In this document: one piece after another, positions 1-4,975 of the stretch
Position numbering within the stretch: position 1 is the stretch's first letter
Layout of the letters: every line of letters begins with the position of its first letter
Assembly (NCBI GenBank): GCA_910585165.1
Contig: CAJUBX010000090.1
Location: 1-7,594 of the forward strand
DNA from: an uncultured Oscillibacter sp.
GTDB lineage: Bacteria; Bacillota; Clostridia; Oscillospirales; Oscillospiraceae
Length of the DNA: 7,594 nucleotides
Direction of reading: 5' to 3'
Translations under genes and position numbers: made by a program
Notes under the pieces: generated by a model
Seen by the model: only the letters and a program-made list of their open reading frames with translations
The model's database searches: none
Told to the model about the DNA's origin: nothing

Positions 1-162
1 CACTGTGCCTTTCTCTGTCTTCGACTTCCTTTAACTGCGCTTTTGGACACTCCTGGATTTTGCAGGCTTTTTGCAGGTTTTTGAAAGGTTTTGCGGCCGT
101 GCATCTTTGGCGGCGGCGGGGCATAGGATGAACTGAGCAAAGCGGGAGCGGGCTGATGTACG
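1..162. other. Left edge, no confident gene
   Basis: No gene can be called here. On the minus strand a frame beginning at an ATG at 124-122 stays open to the window edge. It reads basic at first (MPRRRQR...) and then mixed charge (...LQKACKIQECPKAQLKEV...), but has no Shine-Dalgarno sequence before the ATG. A second minus frame and one plus frame are also open over much of the same stretch, so openness means little at this length. It could be the 5' end of a gene running off the left edge. The only clear structure is a set of phased T-tracts, listed separately. Confidence 0.3.
58..92. repeat. Helically phased T-tracts, degenerate 10-11 base repeat
   Basis: Four T-tracts of 4-5 bases start at 58, 68, 78 and 89. 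The first two are followed by GCAGG, the third by GAAAGG and the fourth by GCGG. Tract centres are about 10.5 bases apart, one turn of B-DNA, which is the classic arrangement for intrinsically curved DNA. It could equally be a short degenerate tandem repeat with no function. Nothing adjacent shows what a bend would serve. Confidence 0.45.
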
Positions 163-387
163 TTATTCTGCGGGGTCTTCCGGCGAGGGGGCCTGCGGGT
201 CCTGCTGGGAAAGGGACGCTTCAGGAAAAGGGACGGATTCTTCTTCGCCAAGGATGACCTGCTTCCGCTGTTTCTTTTTTTTCCAGGCTTCCATTGCAGA
301 GGAGCAAATGGGGAAAAGTTTGTTCACGATTTTGACTGCCGTGAATATAATATCGAGAACCTGTTTCCAAAAATCTAAGTCTAACAT
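163..387 (-). CDS. Small hypothetical protein (74 aa; possible 97-aa form), amphipathic N-terminal helix
   Basis: I do not recognise this protein. The start at 387 is chosen because AGGAGG lies six bases upstream (399-394), an excellent ribosome binding site. Residues 1-27 (MLDLDFWKQVLDIIFTAVKI then VNKLFPI) look like an amphipathic or membrane-binding helix. A basic patch KKKKQRK follows at 36-42, and the tail is acidic and proline-rich, probably disordered. A second start in the same frame at 456 has its own AGGAGG (470-465) with an ideal eight-base spacer. It would add a 23-residue arginine/lysine-rich N-terminus (MSISGAARTRRTKKF...). The gene may therefore make two forms, or the upstream start may be a coupled leader. 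A membrane-active small peptide is possible, but that is inference from composition only. Confidence 0.55.
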   Translation of the reverse strand: MLDLDFWKQVLDIIFTAVKIVNKLFPICSSAMEAWKKKKQRKQVILGEEESVPFPEASLSQQDPQAPSPEDPAE

Positions 388-460
388 AGTGTACCTCCTT
401 TTCAGGCTGTAAAATTTTTTGGTGCGCCGGGTTCGAGCCGCGCCAGAAATCGACATGCAT
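221..460 (-). other. Overlapping alternative frame from ATG 460 (79 codons), probably not a gene
   Basis: An ATG at 460-458, four bases ahead of the one at 456, opens a different frame (MHVDFWRGSNPAHQ...) that runs to a stop at 221-223 across the start of the 74-aa gene. AGGAGG at 470-465 is only four bases from this ATG, too close for good initiation, but eight bases from the ATG at 456. I think the second ATG is preferred. The product is basic, has no recognisable domain and is largely the out-of-frame shadow of the small gene. Confidence 0.15.
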
Positions 461-473
461 GCCACCTCCTCCC

Positions 474-760
474 TTTATTAAGTAATATGTATAGCTTTGC
501 GGCATGAGACCTGAAAATGCGCAGCGTAATATAGTATGCGGAATACGAGGAAACTATTTTCACAAATAGAAGTCAAATGCACCCGCAGCCGCCCTATGCG
601 GCGGATGTCATATAATATGCAAGCCGACAAAAAACGATAACAGTTTTGACGAAATATTTTAGAAAAAAGAGAACCGCCGGCATAAAAACTCCCCATACGG
701 TTTTGCACATGACATAACTGGATAAGATTGCGCAAACGACATTCGTCTGCCGCAGAAAAA
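474..760. other. AT-rich region without a confident gene
   Basis: This stretch is clearly richer in A and T than its surroundings, with runs such as AAATATTTTAG and TATAATAT. It lies upstream of the small minus-strand gene, so it should hold that gene's promoter. TATA-like hexamers occur (for example TATTAT on the minus strand at 617-612), but none has a convincing -35 at 16-18 bases. TTGACT on the minus strand at 576-571 has no -10 at proper distance. A 5-bp GCCGC/GCGGC hairpin sits at 588-602. One short hydrophobic frame inside it is listed separately. Confidence 0.5.
594..683 (-). CDS. Possible 29-aa hydrophobic peptide
   Basis: An ATG at 683-681 preceded by GGGGAG and five T's opens a 29-codon frame starting MPAVLFFLKYFVKTVIVFCR and ending with a TAG inside a small GCCGC/GCGGC hairpin. 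The sequence is almost entirely hydrophobic, with two lysines and one arginine. Size and character resemble single-helix membrane peptides such as type I toxins. No antisense RNA promoter was identified, the ribosome binding site is only fair, and AT-rich DNA yields hydrophobic frames by chance. Confidence 0.2.
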   Translation of the reverse strand: MPAVLFFLKYFVKTVIVFCRLAYYMTSAA

Positions 761-792
761 GAGGCGTCCGCTCCATCAGGAGCGGACGCCTC
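761..792 (-). terminator. Strong intrinsic terminator, T-run on the minus strand
   Basis: A perfect 14-bp stem (GAGGCGTCCGCTCC, 761-774, pairing with 779-792) closes a four-base ATCA loop. On the minus strand the stem is followed at once by TTTTT (760-756), a textbook Rho-independent terminator. On the plus strand it is followed by a weaker TTGTGTTTT (793-801), so it may work both ways. It lies 126 bases beyond the stop of the PAPS-reductase remnant and is the first good terminator after comM in that direction, so it may end the whole comM-NADAR-PAPS unit. Confidence 0.85.
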
Positions 793-839
793 TTGTGTTT
801 TGATATACGCTCATTTCATGCACCCCCTTTCCGGCAACC

Positions 840-899
840 GGGCGGATACCCGCCCACGCTTGCGGCCTAATGCCCTGTTTTACGTCGCCGCATCGACGT
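840..899. other. Two short hairpins between the pseudogene and the terminator
   Basis: GGGCGG (840-845) pairs with CCGCCC (850-855) around ATAC. ACGTCG (882-887) pairs with CGACGT (894-899) around CCGCAT. Neither has a proper T-run. With the terminator at 761-792 they make three stem-loops in about 140 bases of otherwise gene-free DNA. They may help termination, stabilise a 3' end, or mark an old recombination boundary. Confidence 0.4.
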
Positions 900-917
900 T
901 CTTTCCCCCCTGGCGGC

Positions 918-1696
918 TTAAAACCATCTAAGATTTAATTCCTGGTCCAGCATTTCCCATCGAAAAACTTTATCCTCTGGAAAAATCAACTTTTCATCTT
1001 CCATTTGAAATCTGCGGTCAAAGTCGTATACAGTATGTCCGTCTGAATGGAAGGCAATAGGACTTTCTTTGTCCCATTTAAGCAAAAGCGCCCAATATTT
1101 AGGATAGTTTCGGCGCAAAAGGCGCAACTGTTGCACGCCTTGATTATGGCAAAACCAGCATCCGCCCCGCGTGGCTGTTGTATATATAGGAGATAAAAGC
1201 CCTCTTTCCTCACACCATTTCCGGCATATGGCCTCCGTCCATCCAGCCGCCACAAGGGGGCTTCTCTTTATGTCCGTTAGGTTGTGAAATCGGTTTGGTT
1301 CGTCGGCTGCAATCCCGATATAGCTTATATTTCCTTTTTCAACCTTTTGGAGGCAACTTCTTTTCAAATCCCCATTGCACCATGCTCCACGCGTCGTAAA
1401 CGGAAACCCCGTTATAGTTCCGGCCCTATATGACCGCTTTATCTTTTTTCTATAAAACCCTTTTTCATAGGTGTATTTTTCGCCGTTTCTCGTTGCGCAA
1501 ATGTGTTCGACTACAATACCATAGCGTTCCTTTATGATTGCGTCCGCTTTTGCCTTAAATTCCATCATTGGGGGCAAATCGGCGGGAATTGTATCGGTTG
1601 CCCAAACTTCGGCATGTATAATGCGGTCAAGGGGCCATCTTAATTCTTCAATCGCCCCTAAACACGCCAACGAATCCTTGCCGTAAGACAGACTAA
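918..1696 (-). pseudogene. PAPS-reductase-family protein, 5' end cut by IS insertion
   Basis: This belongs to the phosphoadenosine phosphosulfate reductase family (N-type ATP pyrophosphatase fold, PF01507), of the kind common in phages and mobile DNA of Firmicutes. The PP-loop SLSYGKDS is encoded at 1694-1671, immediately inside the IS edge. Further on come GIAADEPNR, a WCEERGLLSPIY segment and GGCWFC (1178-1151 or so), a CxxC pair that could bind metal or an Fe-S cluster. The C-terminus ends normally at 918. Reading upstream in frame, only two further codons (one spanning the junction) precede a TAG at 1703-1701 inside the IS, and there is no ATG, GTG or Shine-Dalgarno sequence. The first usable start codon is a TTG at 1670, which would omit the ATP-binding loop. 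Only the first few residues appear lost. Activity is therefore unlikely. The original role is unknown: relatives act in sulfate assimilation, tRNA thiolation and DNA phosphorothioation. Confidence 0.8.
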
Positions 1697-1717
1697 GAGC
1701 CTATCCCAAAATTAAAG
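1697..1717. repeat. IS terminal inverted repeat, left
   Basis: It begins GAGCCTATCCCAAAATTA and matches the complement of the right end at 18 of 21 positions. The transposase stop codon (1714-1712) falls inside it. It is preceded by the target duplication TAA at 1694-1696. Confidence 0.85.
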
Positions 1718-2152
1718 ATGAACAGAGAAGAGTCTGCGCCAAACAATAATAGCGCAGGCGAAGTGGATAAGAGCAAGATAGTTTGCGGCTTTTTTCTCAA
1801 AACGGACCAGCAGTTTGCGGAAACGGTTGAGGAAGGAATGGAGGACCTCAACGACCCAGCGGCGGGCCCGAAAATGTGGATTTCTCTCCAGTTCCTTTTT
1901 CTCCTCACCCCTGGGGCGGATATGAGCAATATATCCCCTGGCCTCTACTTCGTCCTGGTGGCCTGTATAGCCGGCATCAAGGCAAAGATTTTGAGGCAGC
2001 TCGTTACTGTGTTCGGGGCGCAGAACAATCACGCTGTCCAGTGTGTCCGACAGTAATTTCACATCGTGCGTATTTGCTCCGGAGAGAATCACAGCCAAGG
2101 GAAGCCCCCTCTCATCGGTGAGGACCGAGCGTTTTGTGCCCATTTTTTCCAC
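1712..2152 (-). CDS. IS5-family transposase, C-terminal part (DDE domain)
   Basis: This frame holds the DDE_Tnp_1-type catalytic part. It runs GTKRSVLTDERGLPLAVILS, then ANTHD, then LDAGYTG with the second catalytic aspartate, and finally RRWVVEVLHSFLNRFRKL with the catalytic glutamate in VVE. The end FEKKAANYLALIHFACAIIV fits the family C-terminus. The frame opens at a GTG at 2152-2150, with an internal ATG at 2143, but no good ribosome binding site precedes either. It is most likely translated as an extension of the upstream frame by frameshifting at the A6/G3 run around 2148-2139. The first catalytic aspartate lies in the upstream frame, so this part alone cannot be a transposase. Confidence 0.85.
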   Translation of the reverse strand: MEKMGTKRSVLTDERGLPLAVILSGANTHDVKLLSDTLDSVIVLRPEHSNELPQNLCLDAGYTGHQDEVEARGYIAHIRPRGEEKKELERNPHFRARRWVVEVLHSFLNRFRKLLVRFEKKAANYLALIHFACAIIVWRRLFSVHL

Positions 2153-2552
2153 GGTCTGTGGGATTCTTCCCTACAGACTCTCGAGCCAGCGGTGCTTTGA
2201 CCATACAGCCGTCCACACTCTGCCACTCCCATCCGATTCCTTCCAGTTCATCGTATCGCTCCAGTCCCTTGGCCCAGATCCGTTCAAAGAATCCGGCTCT
2301 TTGCCATTCCTGAAATCTCCGGTGGATCGTGCTCCCGCTCCCATACTCCTTTGGAACCGCTTTCCACTGGCATCCTGTGCGCAGAACGTAGAAAATTCCC
2401 TCCAGTACTCTTCGAGCTGGAAGGGGCGGACGGCCTTGTCCCGGCTTGTGTTGGTATACCTTCTCCGGATCACGTTCTCTGGGCGGTATTTCGTCTTTTA
2501 CCGCTTCCCACAACTCATTAGATATAGTCCACGATTTGTATGCTTTCCCCAT
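2112..2552 (-). CDS. IS5-family transposase, N-terminal part (DUF4096-like)
   Basis: From ATG at 2552 the protein begins MGKAYKSWTISNELWEAVKD and continues with GRPPLPARRVLEGIFYVLRT, GCQWKAVPKEYG and STIHRRFQEW. This is the usual helix-turn-helix, DNA-binding N-terminus of IS5-family transposases (PF13340). SVDGCMVKAPL supplies the first catalytic aspartate, and NPTDRGKNG leads into the point where the frame is lost. Beyond this the frame yields a short unrelated tail ending at 2112. A GTG at 2561 is an alternative start. There is no clear Shine-Dalgarno sequence. An extended -10 (TGGTATACT, hexamer at 2575-2570) just inside the right end would give a very short or no leader. Confidence 0.85.
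   Translation of the reverse strand: MGKAYKSWTISNELWEAVKDEIPPRERDPEKVYQHKPGQGRPPLPARRVLEGIFYVLRTGCQWKAVPKEYGSGSTIHRRFQEWQRAGFFERIWAKGLERYDELEGIGWEWQSVDGCMVKAPLARESVGKNPTDRGKNGHKTLGPHR
2139..2148 (-). other. Frameshift site joining the two transposase frames
   Basis: On the minus strand six A's are followed by TGGG (GGAAAAAATGGGC). The upstream frame reads CGT GGA AAA AAT GGG CAC. The downstream frame reads GAA AAA ATG GGC ACA AAA. To give the family's continuous DRGKNGTKRS the ribosome or polymerase must skip one base (+1, or equivalently -2). It could be programmed frameshifting, as known for part of the IS5 family, slippage on the A-run, or a plain one-base insertion that killed the element. 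Confidence 0.6.
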
Positions 2553-2584
2553 TTTTATCACCCAGACTCAGTATACCACTCTTC

Positions 2585-2605
2585 CTCTAATTTCGAGATA
2601 GGCTC
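2585..2605. repeat. IS terminal inverted repeat, right
   Basis: Read on the minus strand it begins GAGCCTATCTCGAAATTA, pairing with the left end. It is followed by TAA (2606-2608) and then by GAGCCTA (2609-2615), which repeats the first seven bases of the IS end outside the element. Confidence 0.85.
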
Positions 2606-2623
2606 TAAGAGCCTACAGATGTT

Positions 2624-3262
2624 TTATGAATTTGCATACGCCACCTTCTGCCTGTGATACCGTATCCATGAACTGGCGCTGTCCAGGCTTGCAAAGGCGC
2701 GCTCCTGCTGCATCAGCTTGTAAAGGGCCAGGGCCCTTGCCTGGCAGTTGATGGATTTTCCAGGGTTGAACTCAATGTCCGTAAACCAGTCGTAGTCCGC
2801 CAGGCCGGCTTCGGTCCCCTTTGTCTGAACCAGGGCTTTTATGTAGATGTAATCATAAAAGGCGGTTTCAGGAACCAGGTCCCATTCGATACCCTCATAG
2901 ACAAAGGAGACCAGCCTGCCGGAGGTTTTCAGCCGCGGATCCTGTTTCGCGGCCTTCGGATCGGCGGCATACAAATCCTGAAAGGGTCCGCCGTTTTCAA
3001 ATTTTTTGGACCCCTGGAAAACGCACTCCAAATATACGCCGTTTAATTTAAGGTGGAAGGCGCTCAGCTCCACGCCCAGGGGGACCTCGCTCTTCGTGGA
3101 GATTTCCAGCGCCGTCTGCCCGCAGGCCGAACGGATGCTTTGGTGCAGGGCGGAAATATTTTTCCGCTTCTGCGAAACCGCAAAGCCGCCGTTCCAGATA
3201 AACTCGAAGCTCTCCTCCGCCACCCGGTTTTCCTTGATTGTCCACGCGGGCCTTTTTGCCAT
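2624..3262 (-). CDS. NADAR-like protein, DarT1-associated antitoxin type
   Basis: This 212-aa protein matches, from memory, the family named DarT1-associated NADAR antitoxin (formerly a DUF). NADAR proteins are ADP-ribosyl hydrolases. Those paired with DarT1 remove ADP-ribose from guanine in DNA and so neutralise the toxin. Visible hallmarks are GGFAVSQKRKNISALHQSI (25-43), LEISTKS (52-58), LGVELSAFHLKL (62-73), LECVFQGSKKFENGGP (78-93) with the presumed catalytic-site glutamate E79, TAFYDYIYI (133-141) and FTDIEFNPGKSINCQARA (160-177). Length is normal and all motifs are present, so it looks intact. AGGAGG lies eight bases before ATG 3262. It begins 19 bases after the comM stop on the same strand, implying cotranscription. 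No DarT-like toxin is visible on either side. The IS starts 18 bases past its stop. Family call fairly firm; substrate and role inferred. Confidence 0.72.
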   Translation of the reverse strand: MAKRPAWTIKENRVAEESFEFIWNGGFAVSQKRKNISALHQSIRSACGQTALEISTKSEVPLGVELSAFHLKLNGVYLECVFQGSKKFENGGPFQDLYAADPKAAKQDPRLKTSGRLVSFVYEGIEWDLVPETAFYDYIYIKALVQTKGTEAGLADYDWFTDIEFNPGKSINCQARALALYKLMQQERAFASLDSASSWIRYHRQKVAYANS

Positions 3263-3281
3263 GCCGCATTCCTCCTGTTTG

Positions 3282-4799
3282 TCAGCCTTTCAAAATATCC
3301 GTGTTCCGGTACTGGACCGCCTCCGCCAGGTGGGCGGCCCCGATGTCCGCCTCCCCGTCCAAATCGGCGATGGTCCGGGCCACCCGGAGAATCCGGTCAT
3401 GGGACCGGGCCGTCAGGCCCATGCGCCGGAAGGCGTTTTTCATCAGCGCCTCCCCGGCGGCGTCCAGGCGGCAGAGCTCCCCCAGAAGGGGCGGGGGAAT
3501 CTGGGCGTTGCAGGCCGCGCCGCTTCCCGCCAGCCGCCGGGCCTGGAGGGTCCTGGCCGCGTCCACCCGGGCCTTGACCTCCGCCGAGGACTCCGGCGTC
3601 TCCCGGCGGCGCATGGCCTCATATTCAACGGAGGGCACCGTCACATGCAGATCGATCCGGTCCAGCAGGGGGCCGGAGATTTTCTCCACATACCGTTCCC
3701 GCTCCCGCTGGGAACAGGAACAGCGCCGGTCCGGGTGGCCCAGCCAGCCGCAGCGGCAGGGGTTCATGGCGCAGACCAGCTGGAACCGGGCGGGAAGGCG
3801 CAGCGTCCCCCCAGCCCGGGAGATGGAGACCTCCCCGTCCTCCAGAGGCTGGCGGAGGACCTCCAGCGCGTCCCGGCGGAACTCCGGCAGCTCGTCCAGA
3901 AAGAGAACCCCGTTGTGGGCCAGGGAAATCTCCCCCGGCCGCATGGCGGGCCCGCCGCCGGAAAGGGCGGAGGCGGAAACCGTGTGGTGGGGGCTTCGGA
4001 AGGGACGGCGGGTGAGAAGGGGATGTTTGGGGTCCGTCAGTCCCGCCGCGGACCACACGCCGGAGGCCGCCAGGGCCTCCTCCCGGCTCATGTCCGGCAG
4101 GATGGAGGGCAGGCGCTTGGCCAGCATGGATTTTCCCGCCCCGGGAGAGCCGATCATCAAAAGATTGTGCCCTCCGGCGGCGGCGATTTCCAGGGCCCGC
4201 TTCACGTTCTCCTGGCCCATCACGTCCCGCAGATCCAAAAGGCCTGCCCCGTCCTCCCCCGGCGTCCAGGCCGGAGCGGGGGAGAGGAGCTTCTCCCCCC
4301 GGAGGTGGGCCGCCAGGGCTTCTACGTCCGGCACGCCGTAGACCGTCAGGCGATCTGCCAGCGCCGCCTCCGCGGCGTTGGCGGCGGGGACGAACAGCTG
4401 CCGCACCCCCGTCTCCGCCGCCGCCAGGGCCATGGGCAGCACCCCGGCCACGCTGCGAAGGGACCCGGCAAGGGACAGCTCCCCGATAAACGCCGCGTCC
4501 TCCGGGGGCTGGGGCAGATCGCCGCCGACCGCCAGGAGGCCCACGAGGATGGGCAGGTCGTAAAGGGTTCCCGCCTTCTTCTGCCCCGCCGGGGCCAGGT
4601 TCACGGTGATGCGGCTGACGGGGAACTTGGCCCCGCAGTTTTTCACCGCCGCCCGGACCCGCTCCCGGGCTTCCCGGACAGCGGCGTCGGGCAGGCCCAC
4701 CACGTCGAAGGCCGGAAGGCCTCCGGAGAGAAAGCACTCGGCGCTGACGGCGTAGCCGGAGACGCCGTTTAAGCCAAGGGAACGCACGGTGACGACCAT
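3282..4799 (-). CDS. comM: YifB/ComM-family Mg-chelatase-like AAA+ ATPase
   Basis: This is a full-length (505 aa) member of the family whose studied proteobacterial member, ComM, is a hexameric helicase aiding branch migration of incoming DNA in natural transformation. Its role in Clostridia is unproven. Residues 1-165 form the Lon-like N-terminal domain (GLPAFDVVGLPDAAVREARE, VNLAPAGQKKAG). The AAA+ core follows with Walker A GSPGAGKS (217-224), Walker B VLFLDELPEF (298-307) and the SGPLLDRIDLHV arginine-finger segment (375-386). Four cysteines at 348, 350, 360 and 362 (NPCRCGW...RRCSCS) make a probable metal site. The C-terminal helical domain ends in QYRN. ATG 4799 is chosen because GGGAGGT precedes it by eight bases; longer frames upstream lack support. 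It is divergent from the pyruvate oxidoreductase gene and codon use is GC-rich like that gene. Confidence 0.95.
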   Translation of the reverse strand: MVVTVRSLGLNGVSGYAVSAECFLSGGLPAFDVVGLPDAAVREARERVRAAVKNCGAKFPVSRITVNLAPAGQKKAGTLYDLPILVGLLAVGGDLPQPPEDAAFIGELSLAGSLRSVAGVLPMALAAAETGVRQLFVPAANAAEAALADRLTVYGVPDVEALAAHLRGEKLLSPAPAWTPGEDGAGLLDLRDVMGQENVKRALEIAAAGGHNLLMIGSPGAGKSMLAKRLPSILPDMSREEALAASGVWSAAGLTDPKHPLLTRRPFRSPHHTVSASALSGGGPAMRPGEISLAHNGVLFLDELPEFRRDALEVLRQPLEDGEVSISRAGGTLRLPARFQLVCAMNPCRCGWLGHPDRRCSCSQRERERYVEKISGPLLDRIDLHVTVPSVEYEAMRRRETPESSAEVKARVDAARTLQARRLAGSGAACNAQIPPPLLGELCRLDAAGEALMKNAFRRMGLTARSHDRILRVARTIADLDGEADIGAAHLAEAVQYRNTDILKG

Positions 4800-4817
4800 C
4801 CTTCCTACCTCCCGTAA

Positions 4818-4838
4818 GGCGCAGCTGGGGGCTGCGCC
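4818..4838 (-). promoter_or_regulatory. Hairpin in the comM 5' leader
   Basis: GGCGCAGC (4818-4825) pairs perfectly with GCTGCGCC (4831-4838) around a five-base loop. It lies between the predicted comM transcription start (about 4846) and the comM ribosome binding site, whose GGGAGG is only about six bases further on. It may affect translation or mRNA stability. No T-run follows on either strand, so it is not a terminator. Confidence 0.5.
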
Positions 4839-4852
4839 GCTTGTACACGGAC

Positions 4853-4881
4853 ATAATACCACAGATTGGAAGAAATGGAAA
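4853..4881 (-). promoter_or_regulatory. Predicted comM promoter
   Basis: On the minus strand TTTCCA (4881-4876, four of six to the -35 consensus) is followed after exactly 17 bases by TATTAT (4858-4853, five of six). The -10 is preceded by TGG, an extended -10. Transcription would start near 4846, giving a leader of about 47 bases. Confidence 0.6.
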
Positions 4882-4890
4882 GCGGGAATT

Positions 4891-4914
4891 GCTCCGGCGG
4901 GATTTTCCCGGAGC
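4891..4914. other. Inverted repeat in the divergent intergenic region
   Basis: GCTCCGG (4891-4897) and CCGGAGC (4908-4914) are perfect complements separated by ten bases that contain ATTTT. It lies upstream of both divergent promoters and has no T-run after it. It might be a protein-binding site or a relic; no regulator can be named. Confidence 0.35.
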
Positions 4915-4955
4915 CCGGGGAGCCCGCCCGGCCTGCCAAGAATCCCCGGAAAAAT

Positions 4956-4973
4956 TTGTGCAAAAAATAACAA
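4956..4973. promoter_or_regulatory. Candidate Rex operator
   Basis: The 18 bases TTGTGCA-AAAA-ATAACAA agree at 12 of 14 defined positions with the Rex operator TTGTKAA-N4-TTMACAA. Rex is the NADH/NAD-sensing repressor of fermentation genes in Gram-positive bacteria. The site ends eight bases before the -35 of the pyruvate:ferredoxin oxidoreductase promoter, a sensible place and a sensible target. The match is by eye against a remembered consensus. Confidence 0.5.
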
Positions 4974-4975
4974 AG

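Larger units (their letters stand above)
1697..2605 (-). mobile_element. Complete IS5-family insertion sequence, 909 bp
   Basis: The element is bounded by 21-bp imperfect inverted repeats (18 of 21 positions match) and flanked by TAA on both sides. It carries one transposase split over two overlapping minus-strand frames. Length, an N-terminal DUF4096-like part, a C-terminal DDE part and the split frame all fit the IS5 family, probably the IS427 group or close relatives. It lies between the NADAR gene and the PAPS-reductase remnant and has cut off the remnant's start. Both ends are intact, so the insertion may be recent and still mobile if the frameshift is productive. Group assignment is from memory of family traits. 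Confidence 0.88.

Noticed and set aside
421..460. A GGTTCGAG motif that could be a tRNA T-loop
   Set aside because: The flanking bases do not form a T-stem, and no acceptor stem, anticodon arm or D-arm can be drawn around it.
478..735. An 85-codon minus-strand frame in the AT-rich region
   Set aside because: Composition is haphazard, with many cysteines, isoleucines and arginines. No ribosome binding site, motif or plausible fold was seen.
2043..2657. A 204-codon plus-strand frame across the right half of the IS
   Set aside because: It lies opposite the transposase, crosses the IS boundary and has no ribosome binding site or recognisable domain.
3006..4772. A 588-codon plus-strand open frame opposite comM, with other long frames there
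   Set aside because: Products are rich in R, G, P and A with no domain, and the comM frame accounts for the whole stretch.
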